A DNA stretch of 11,853 bases. Origin: Rhodanobacteraceae bacterium UBA703 (lineage in GTDB: Bacteria; Pseudomonadota; Gammaproteobacteria; Xanthomonadales; Rhodanobacteraceae). The stretch spans positions 190 through 12,042 of the forward strand of contig DBMH01000143.1 of the NCBI GenBank assembly GCA_002297645.1. Reading direction: 5' to 3'. The notes under the pieces are model-generated. The model made no database searches. It saw only the letters and a program-made list of their open reading frames with translations, and had not been told where the DNA came from. Shown in pieces: positions 6,936-11,853 of this stretch (position 1 is its first letter; every line of letters begins with the position of its first letter). The translations under genes were made by a program, and so were the position numbers.

Positions 6936-9299
6936 ATGTCGCATCCATTCTTCGCACGCGTGCTGGCACTGGCCGGTCTGTGTGCCATCGCAAGCGTCCA
7001 GGCGATGGAGCCGGCGCGTCGCGCCAGTCCGCCGGCGAGCATCGCCGAGCGCAACCCGATCCCGCTCGCGCACGTGCAGAAACTGCCGCTCGACACCGAC
7101 CAGCGTCCGCCGCTGGCCGACACGCGTGCGCATCTGTACCGCTCCTACGACGGTGCCGCGGAAACCGCTTCGCGGCCGGCAGCCGGCTGCGATCTGGGCG
7201 TGTTCGCCAACAGCACCGGCGCGGCGCTCGTCGACGTGGTCAAGGCGGCCCAGGTGGTCGAGTGCCTGTACGGCCTGTACGACCTTTCCGGCAGCGCCGC
7301 CGGCGCCACCTTCGGCGAAGCGAAGATGGTGGCCGTCGCCAACGCGTTCGCCAGCGAAGCCGCCAGCTACCCGGGCAACAACGACACGAAGGTGCTGCAA
7401 CTGGTCACCTTCCTGCGCGCCGGCTACTACGTGCAGTACGTCTACCCGAGCGACGTCGGCGCCTACGGCGCCAGCCTGCAGTCGGCCGTCCGCAGCGCGC
7501 TCACCGCGTTCTTCGCCCACCCGAACTCCCTCGCGGCGAACAATTCGAACGGCAACATCCTGTACGAGGTGATGATCCTGATCGACAGCGCCGACGAGGC
7601 CGTCAGCCAGTTCGGCGTGCTCTCCACCTTGCTCAACGCTTACGACGTGCCGACCTGGGGCGTACACGGCTACCTACGTTCGGCGATGAACCGCGTCGCG
7701 AACATCCTCTACGCCGAGCGCGACAACCCGCAGTTCCGCACGCTGGTCAAGAACGGCCAGCTCGCGCAGGACATCGCCGGCTTCATCGCGCGCACGCACG
7801 CCGACGCGATCGGCAGGAACAGCGAATACCTGCTGGTCAACATGGGCGGCGAGCTCGCGCGCCTGCTCGCCTACGCCAGCGAATTCCCGTTCGACCTGCG
7901 TGCGACGGTCAAGACCACCCTCGACCGGTTCACGCTCGGCGGCTACGGCAGCGCGATCTACGTGCGCATGGCCGACATGATCCTGTACTACGACCGGCCG
8001 AACTGCAGCTACTTCGGCGTGTGCACATTCCGCGAGGAACTGGCGGCGATCGTGTTGCCGAACACGCACCAGTGCAGCCCGACGCTGCGCCTGCGCCACC
8101 AGGCGCTCACCGCCGAGCAGGTCGAGTCGGTGTGCGCGCAGGTCGGCGAGGAGGAGGGCTTCTTCCACGACAAGGTCGGCACCGGCCGCGTTCCCGTCGC
8201 CGACGACCACAACGACGTGCTCGAGATGGTCGTGTTCAATTCGAGCACGGAGTACGAAACGAACTCGGGCATCCTGTTCGGCAACTCCGTCAACAACGGC
8301 GGCATCTACCTCGAAGGCAATCCCGCGACCCCGGGCAACCAGGCGCGCTTCATCGCCTACCGCGCCGAATGGCTGGCGCAGTTCGAGGTATGGAACCTGC
8401 TGCACGAATACGTGCACTACCTCGACGGCCGCTTCAACATGTACGGCAGCTTCGGCGTGTATCCGCAGAGCACGCCGTATTCGAGCGTCTGGTACATCGA
8501 GGGCGTGGCCGAATACATCTCGCTCGAGTTCCGCGGCCTGGTTTCCAGCGGCGCGCTCGCCGAGGCGGCGAATCCGGGCCTCTACAAGCTCAGCGACCTG
8601 TTCAACAACGTCTACGGCCAGAGCACCGCGCGGATCTACTACTGGGGCTACCTCGCCAACCGCTTCCTGTTCGAGGAGGACCGCCGCGCCGTGCGCGACC
8701 TGCAGCAGCGCTTCCGCGCCGGCAACTACACGCCGGGCTACCGCAACTGGCTCGACCTGCGCCGCACCGCCTACGACAGCACCTTCCGCGACTGGGTGGC
8801 CTGCTTCAAGCAGAACGCCGGCGACACGCGTTCCTGCCGCGGCGACGCGATCTTCGCCGACGACTTCGAGGATCTCGCCGATCTGCCCGCGCCGGAGCCG
8901 GAAGAGCCGGCCGACGTGCCCGAGTGCAACGTGTATTCCAATCCCGGCATGCTGTACCAGTTCGCCACCCAGGCTTCCGGCGCCGGCAACTGCAAGGTGA
9001 GCGGGCTGGAGAAGTCCAACAGCGGCACCGTCAAGCTGTTCATCTACGTGCCGTGGACGCCGCAGTACAGCCAGCTGCGCTTCAAGATCCACGGTGGCAG
9101 CGGCGAGGCGGACATCTATGCGCTGAAGGGCTCCTACAGCGACATCTCCGAGACGCACTACGACGTCGCCGACACATCTCCCGGTACCGAGGCCAGGATC
9201 AAGATCGACAACCCGACGCCGGGCGCGACCTACAGCGTGCTGATCAAGGCCGATCCGCAGTTCAGCGACCTCACGGCGACGTCGTACCTGTTCCCGTAG
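6936..9299 (+). CDS. Secreted collagenase, peptidase family M9, with PPC-like C-terminal domain
   Basis: This is a 787-aa exported zinc metallopeptidase, predicted to cleave collagen or gelatin-like proteins outside the cell. Residues 1-23 form a Sec signal peptide (FFARVLALAGLCAIASVQA, cleavage before Met24). Residues of about 60-400 resemble the M9N activator region (GLYDLSG..., 'NNDTKVLQLVTFLRAGYYVQ'). The catalytic part has an edge strand GGIYLEG (455-461), the zinc motif HEYVH (H490, E491, H494) in 'LLHEYVHYLDGRFNMYGSF', and the third ligand E522 in WYIEGVAEY. The H494-to-E522 spacing of 28 equals that of clostridial ColG (H527 to E555). IFADDFE is at 639-645, then a Pro/Glu/Asp linker to about 663, then a beta-rich PPC-like domain (664-787) with Cys664 and Cys686. 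All key residues are present, and I saw no obvious shift in codon or base use relative to the neighbours. A terminator follows. Exact substrate preference is inferred from family. Confidence 0.93.
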   Translation: MSHPFFARVLALAGLCAIASVQAMEPARRASPPASIAERNPIPLAHVQKLPLDTDQRPPLADTRAHLYRSYDGAAETASRPAAGCDLGVFANSTGAALVDVVKAAQVVECLYGLYDLSGSAAGATFGEAKMVAVANAFASEAASYPGNNDTKVLQLVTFLRAGYYVQYVYPSDVGAYGASLQSAVRSALTAFFAHPNSLAANNSNGNILYEVMILIDSADEAVSQFGVLSTLLNAYDVPTWGVHGYLRSAMNRVANILYAERDNPQFRTLVKNGQLAQDIAGFIARTHADAIGRNSEYLLVNMGGELARLLAYASEFPFDLRATVKTTLDRFTLGGYGSAIYVRMADMILYYDRPNCSYFGVCTFREELAAIVLPNTHQCSPTLRLRHQALTAEQVESVCAQVGEEEGFFHDKVGTGRVPVADDHNDVLEMVVFNSSTEYETNSGILFGNSVNNGGIYLEGNPATPGNQARFIAYRAEWLAQFEVWNLLHEYVHYLDGRFNMYGSFGVYPQSTPYSSVWYIEGVAEYISLEFRGLVSSGALAEAANPGLYKLSDLFNNVYGQSTARIYYWGYLANRFLFEEDRRAVRDLQQRFRAGNYTPGYRNWLDLRRTAYDSTFRDWVACFKQNAGDTRSCRGDAIFADDFEDLADLPAPEPEEPADVPECNVYSNPGMLYQFATQASGAGNCKVSGLEKSNSGTVKLFIYVPWTPQYSQLRFKIHGGSGEADIYALKGSYSDISETHYDVADTSPGTEARIKIDNPTPGATYSVLIKADPQFSDLTATSYLFP

Positions 9300-9384
9300 A
9301 ACGCTTCGCACGGTCGCTGCGACGGCGATCATGCGAGCCGGCCGGTCCGGTGCCGATCCGGGCCGGCGTCGACCGGATACCGTC

Positions 9385-9416
9385 GCGCGCGGATCCCGGG
9401 AGACGCGTCCGCGCGC
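9385..9416 (+). other. GC-rich hairpin in the collagenase 3' region
   Basis: GCGCGCGGA (9385-9393) is perfectly complementary to 9408-9416 with a 14-base loop. Another 7-bp pairing (9337-9343 with 9361-9367) lies just upstream. With such high GC these may be chance. They could stabilise the mRNA end. No gene is seen between 9300 and 9462. Confidence 0.35.
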
Positions 9417-9462
9417 CACGGGAATCCCGAGGCCGGTTCCGGTCGTCGTTCCCGACACCCAT

Positions 9463-9485
9463 CGCAACGGGAGACGTTGCGTTTT
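9463..9485 (+). terminator. Weak hairpin terminator, first of a tandem pair
   Basis: CGCAACG (9463-9469) pairs with CGTTGCG (9475-9481) around a GGAGA loop and is followed by TTTT. The short stem and short T run suggest an incomplete terminator that acts together with the stronger one directly after it. Confidence 0.45.
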
Positions 9486-9489
9486 CCCC

Positions 9490-9517
9490 AAGCCCGGCCT
9501 CGCGCCGGGCTTTTTTT
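9490..9517 (+). terminator. Rho-independent terminator of the collagenase transcript
   Basis: The 9-bp stem AAGCCCGGC (9490-9498) / GCCGGGCTT (9504-9512) has a 5-base loop (CTCGC) and runs into seven T's (9511-9517). It is oriented for + strand transcripts; the reverse strand lacks a T run after the stem. It separates the collagenase from prpB. Confidence 0.92.
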
Positions 9518-9527
9518 GTGCGCCGGA

Positions 9528-9554
9528 TTGCCGGAGAGGCCGATCGGCTAGAAT
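9528..9554 (+). promoter_or_regulatory. prpB promoter
   Basis: The -10 is TAGAAT (9549-9554), 27 bases before the prpB ATG. TTGCCG (9528-9533) is a possible -35, but the spacer is only 15 bases. A promoter is required here because a strong terminator ends at 9517. The predicted leader is only about 20 bases. The spacer contains the palindrome listed separately. GGAG at 9571-9574 is the ribosome binding site, 7 bases before the ATG. Confidence 0.6.
9538..9548 (+). promoter_or_regulatory. Candidate operator GGCCGATCGGC at the prpB promoter
   Basis: This 11-base sequence contains the perfect 10-bp palindrome GCCGATCGGC (9539-9548), which ends directly at the -10 element. Reading through the window I find the 10-mer only once more, at 11072-11081 before prpC. 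A protein bound here would block RNA polymerase, so a repressor sensing a methylcitrate-cycle intermediate is plausible. No regulator gene is in the window. Confidence 0.4.
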
Positions 9555-9581
9555 GCCCGTCTTTGTCCGCGGAGCCGATCC

Positions 9582-10493
9582 ATGAGCCAGTCTCCATCCG
9601 CCGCCGTGCCGGCTTCTCCGGGGGCGCGTTTCCGCGCCGCGGTCGCCGAGGAAAGCCCGCTGCAGGTCGTCGGCACGATCACGGCCTACGCCGGCCTGAT
9701 GGCCAAGCGCGTCGGCTACAAGGCGCTTTACCTGTCCGGCGGCGGCGTCGCCGCGAATTCGCTCGGCGTACCGGATCTGGGCATCAGCACGATGGAAGAC
9801 GTGCTCACCGATGCGCGCCGCATCGTCGACGCGACGCAGATGCCGCTGCTGGTCGACATCGACACCGGCTGGGGCGGTGCCTTCAACATCGCGCGCACGA
9901 TCCGTTCCTTCATCAACGTCGGCGTCGCCGCCGTGCACATGGAGGACCAGGTCGGGCAGAAACGCTGCGGCCATCGTCCCGGCAAGGAGGTCGTGTCGAA
10001 GGAGGAGATGGTCGATCGCGTGAAGACGGCGGTCGACGCGCGCACCGACGCGGGTTTCGTCATCATGGCGCGCACCGACGCGGCCGCCGCGGAAGGCATC
10101 GACAGCGCGATCGAGCGCGCCGTGGCCTACGTCGAGGCCGGCGCCGACATGATCTTCCCCGAGGCGATGAAGACGCTCGACGACTATCGCCGGTTCAAGG
10201 CCGCGGTGAAGGTGCCGATCCTCGCCAACCTGACCGAGTTCGGCTCGACGCCGTTCTTCACCGTCGACGAACTGCGCGACGCGAACGTGGACATCGCGCT
10301 GTATTGCTGCGGCGCCTACCGCGCGATGAACAAGGCCGCGCTGAATTTCTACGAGACCACGCGCCGCGACGGTACGCAGAGGGCCGCCGTGCCGACGATG
10401 CAGACGCGGGAGGAGTTGTACGACTTCCTCGGCTATCACGAGTACGAACGCAAGCTCGACACGCTGTTCGCCAGCGGCAAGAAGGAGCCGTGA
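9582..10493 (+). CDS. prpB: 2-methylisocitrate lyase PrpB
   Basis: The last enzyme of the methylcitrate cycle cleaves (2S,3R)-2-methylisocitrate to pyruvate and succinate in the cytoplasm. At 303 aa it has the normal PrpB length (about 296). It belongs to the isocitrate lyase/PEP mutase superfamily and forms a TIM barrel. SGGGVAAN starts at Ser52. The metal/pyruvate site LVDIDTGWGG has D92 and D94. The active-site loop KRCGH is at 127-131, with Cys129 as the catalytic cysteine. The stretch 'HMEDQVGQKRCGH' and the later 'LANLTEFGSTPFFT' are diagnostic for PrpB rather than AceA. The start has GGAG 7 bases upstream and a promoter directly before it. The next gene begins 4 bases after the stop, so prpB leads an operon with the membrane gene and prpC. 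No missing residues are seen. Confidence 0.97.
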   Translation: MSQSPSAAVPASPGARFRAAVAEESPLQVVGTITAYAGLMAKRVGYKALYLSGGGVAANSLGVPDLGISTMEDVLTDARRIVDATQMPLLVDIDTGWGGAFNIARTIRSFINVGVAAVHMEDQVGQKRCGHRPGKEVVSKEEMVDRVKTAVDARTDAGFVIMARTDAAAAEGIDSAIERAVAYVEAGADMIFPEAMKTLDDYRRFKAAVKVPILANLTEFGSTPFFTVDELRDANVDIALYCCGAYRAMNKAALNFYETTRRDGTQRAAVPTMQTREELYDFLGYHEYERKLDTLFASGKKEP

Positions 10494-10497
10494 GCCG

Positions 10498-11064
10498 GTG
10501 ACGGACTCGGCGGCGCCCGAGGGACCCGGGCGTGAGCGCCACTGGGATGCGCTCGCGGCCGTCGTCGCCGCGCTGATCGGTTTCCTCGCGCTGCTGGTGT
10601 CCGGTTACACGGCCTATGTGCAGCGCCAGCAGGTGCGGGCACAGGTCTGGCCGTACCTGCTGACCGCGAACTACGACACCGAGTCGTCCGTGAAGCTGCT
10701 GAACAAGGGCGTCGGCCCGGCCATCGTGCGCAGCATGCGCGTGTGGGCCGACGGCAAGCCGCAGTCGAGCTGGCGCGCCGTCGCCGGCGCGCTCGGCGTC
10801 GAGAAGACCGCAGCGCTGCGCACTTCGACGATCAGCGACAACGTCGTCAGCGGCGGCGAAGTGGTACCGATGCTCGTGTTCTCCGACAACGAGGTCTACC
10901 GCCATTTCCGTACCGAGAGCGCGCGGCGGGTCGACCTGGAGATCTGCTACTGCTCCACGCTCGGCGACTGCTGGATCTACGGCGGGCACGAGAAGGCGAA
11001 GGCCTTGCAGGCATCCGTCGACCGCTGTCCCGTTCCGACCGCCGCCGAAACCTTCTCGGACTGA
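10498..11064 (+). CDS. Uncharacterised one-TM membrane protein within the prp operon
   Basis: This is a 188-aa protein of unknown function. A GTG start lies 4 bases after the prpB stop, with AAGGAG at 10482-10487 inside the prpB end. After a short charged N-terminus there is one membrane helix at about 19-41 (ALAAVVAALIGFLALLVSGY), then a QRQQVRAQVWPYL segment. The rest (about 55-188) looks like a mostly beta soluble domain with 'LLNKGVGPAIVRSMRVWADG' and a cysteine cluster, C150-Y-C152-STLGD-C158-W. There is no cleavable signal and no enzyme motif I recognise. I recall similar hypothetical proteins with the VRAQVWPYL and CYCS...CW patterns in other proteobacteria but cannot verify this. The tight spacing implies co-expression with prpB and prpC. 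A direct role in propionate use is not shown. It could also be a passenger gene. Confidence 0.88.
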   Translation: MTDSAAPEGPGRERHWDALAAVVAALIGFLALLVSGYTAYVQRQQVRAQVWPYLLTANYDTESSVKLLNKGVGPAIVRSMRVWADGKPQSSWRAVAGALGVEKTAALRTSTISDNVVSGGEVVPMLVFSDNEVYRHFRTESARRVDLEICYCSTLGDCWIYGGHEKAKALQASVDRCPVPTAAETFSD

Positions 11065-11070
11065 TCGCCT

Positions 11071-11082
11071 GGCCGATCGGCC
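11071..11082 (+). promoter_or_regulatory. 12-bp palindrome GGCCGATCGGCC before prpC
   Basis: This perfect palindrome lies 6 bases after the membrane gene stop and 40 bases before the prpC start. It shares GGCCGATCGGC with the element at the prpB promoter. No T run follows and there is no clear -10 between it and prpC, so it is more likely a second operator or a chance dyad than a terminator or the core of a promoter. Confidence 0.35.
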
Positions 11083-11122
11083 GCACCACCCAATTCCGCA
11101 CAGTCCAACGACGAGTATTCCG

Positions 11123-11853
11123 ATGACCGATATCGCTCCGACCTTCAAGCCCAAGAAATCCGTCGCCCTGTCCGGCGTCGCGGCCGGCAATACCGCGCTG
11201 TGCACCGTCGGTCGCAGCGGCAACGACCTGCACTATCGCGGCTACGACATCCTCGACGTCGCGACCACCTGCGAGTTCGAGGAGATCGCGCACCTGCTGG
11301 TGCACGGCAAGCTGCCGAACCGCGCCGAACTCGCGGGCTACAAGGCCAAGCTGAAGGCGCTGCGCGGCATCCCGGCTTCGGTCAAGGCGGTGCTCGAACA
11401 ACTGCCGGCCTCGGCGCACCCGATGGACGTCATGCGCACCGGCGTGTCCGCGCTCGGTTGCGCTCTGCCGGAGAAGGACGACCACAACCACCCGGGCGCG
11501 CGCGACATCGCCGACCGCCTGATGGCGTCGCTCGGCTCGATCCTGCTGTACTGGTACCACTACGCGGTCAACGGCAAGCGCATCGAGGTCGAGACCGACG
11601 ACGATTCGATCGGCGGCCATTTCCTGCACCTGCTGCACGGCGAGAAGCCGAGCGAACTGTGGGTGCGCGCGATGCATACCTCGCTGATCCTCTACGCCGA
11701 GCACGAGTTCAACGCGTCGACGTTCACCGCGCGCGTCATCGCCGGGACCGGCAGCGACATGTATTCGGCGATCGCCGGCGCGATCGGCGCGCTGCGCGGG
11801 CCGAAGCACGGCGGCGCGAACGAGGTCGCATTCGAGATCCAGAAGCGCTACGA
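11123..11853 (+). CDS. prpC: 2-methylcitrate synthase PrpC, N-terminal part (runs off the window)
   Basis: This enzyme condenses propionyl-CoA with oxaloacetate to 2-methylcitrate. The first 243 codons are present; about a third of the usual 370-390 aa protein is missing at the end. The N-terminal KKSVALSGVAAGNTALCTVG and LHYRGYDILD are typical of PrpC-type citrate synthases. 'FEEIAHLLVHGKLPN', HPMDVMRTGVSALG and YAEHEFNASTF follow, and then GPKHGGANE with His229, matching one of the catalytic histidines (His235 in the Salmonella enzyme). The second histidine and the aspartate lie beyond the window. The ATG has only a weak site upstream (ACGAG around 11111-11115). It sits 58 bases after the membrane gene and is probably transcribed with prpB. 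PrpC and ordinary citrate synthase are related, but length, start motif and context favour PrpC. Confidence 0.95.
   Translation, partial: MTDIAPTFKPKKSVALSGVAAGNTALCTVGRSGNDLHYRGYDILDVATTCEFEEIAHLLVHGKLPNRAELAGYKAKLKALRGIPASVKAVLEQLPASAHPMDVMRTGVSALGCALPEKDDHNHPGARDIADRLMASLGSILLYWYHYAVNGKRIEVETDDDSIGGHFLHLLHGEKPSELWVRAMHTSLILYAEHEFNASTFTARVIAGTGSDMYSAIAGAIGALRGPKHGGANEVAFEIQKRY

Noticed and set aside
9331..9585. 84-codon open frame between the collagenase and prpB
   Set aside because: Its translation is low-complexity Arg/Gly/Pro. It runs through two terminator hairpins and the prpB promoter and has no ribosome site.
11071..11082. Palindrome before prpC as a transcription terminator
   Set aside because: No T run follows, and the longest self-fold is a 4-bp stem with a GATC loop.
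1..11853. Mobile elements, CRISPR arrays, tRNA or rRNA genes, defence systems
   Set aside because: No transposase, integrase, repeat-spacer pattern, cloverleaf or defence-type domain was found. All long + strand frames are accounted for by metabolism, efflux and protease genes.

Overview
The window is high-GC (about two thirds G+C), densely coding, and every supported gene is on the + strand. Gene content and style point to a gammaproteobacterium of the Xanthomonadales/Lysobacterales (a Lysobacter-, Luteimonas- or Dokdonella-like organism). The pointers are the prpB - small membrane gene - prpC order, the secreted M9 collagenase with an 'IFADDFE' motif, and -10 elements in a GCTAGnnT context. 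The taxonomic call is an inference.

Layout. (1) 1-4739 is a tripartite heavy-metal-type RND efflux operon. It holds the 3' end of an outer-membrane factor gene, a periplasmic adaptor lipoprotein, and a 1025-residue inner-membrane permease. The genes are joined by two ATGA stop/start overlaps. The permease carries the DFG..VDGA....E motif in its presumed TM4, as in CzcA-like (divalent cation) pumps. (2) 4795-6690 is prpE, propionyl-CoA synthetase. (3) 6691-6935 is a regulatory gap with a strong hairpin, two TGTGA half-sites 20 bp apart and a possible -10. (4) 6936-9299 encodes a secreted M9 collagenase: signal peptide, M9N-like region, HEYVH...E zinc site, acidic linker and C-terminal PPC-like domain. 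(5) 9300-9581 holds a hairpin-rich 3' region, a clear intrinsic terminator (9490-9517) and the prpB promoter. (6) 9582-11853 is the methylcitrate-cycle operon: prpB, a small uncharacterised one-TM protein, and prpC, which runs off the window.

How the genes work together. PrpE activates propionate to propionyl-CoA. PrpC condenses that with oxaloacetate to 2-methylcitrate. PrpB cleaves 2-methylisocitrate to pyruvate and succinate. The dehydratase/isomerase steps (AcnD/PrpF or PrpD) would be expected downstream of prpC, outside the window. The collagenase gene sits between prpE and prpBC but appears to be its own transcription unit. The efflux operon is metabolically unrelated.

I see no convincing new defence system, mobile element, CRISPR array or RNA gene. 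The most interesting points are regulatory and contextual. An 11-bp sequence built on the palindrome GCCGATCGGC occurs only at the prpB promoter and just before prpC. An uncharacterised Cys-containing membrane protein is embedded in the prp operon. A collagenase splits the propionate genes.
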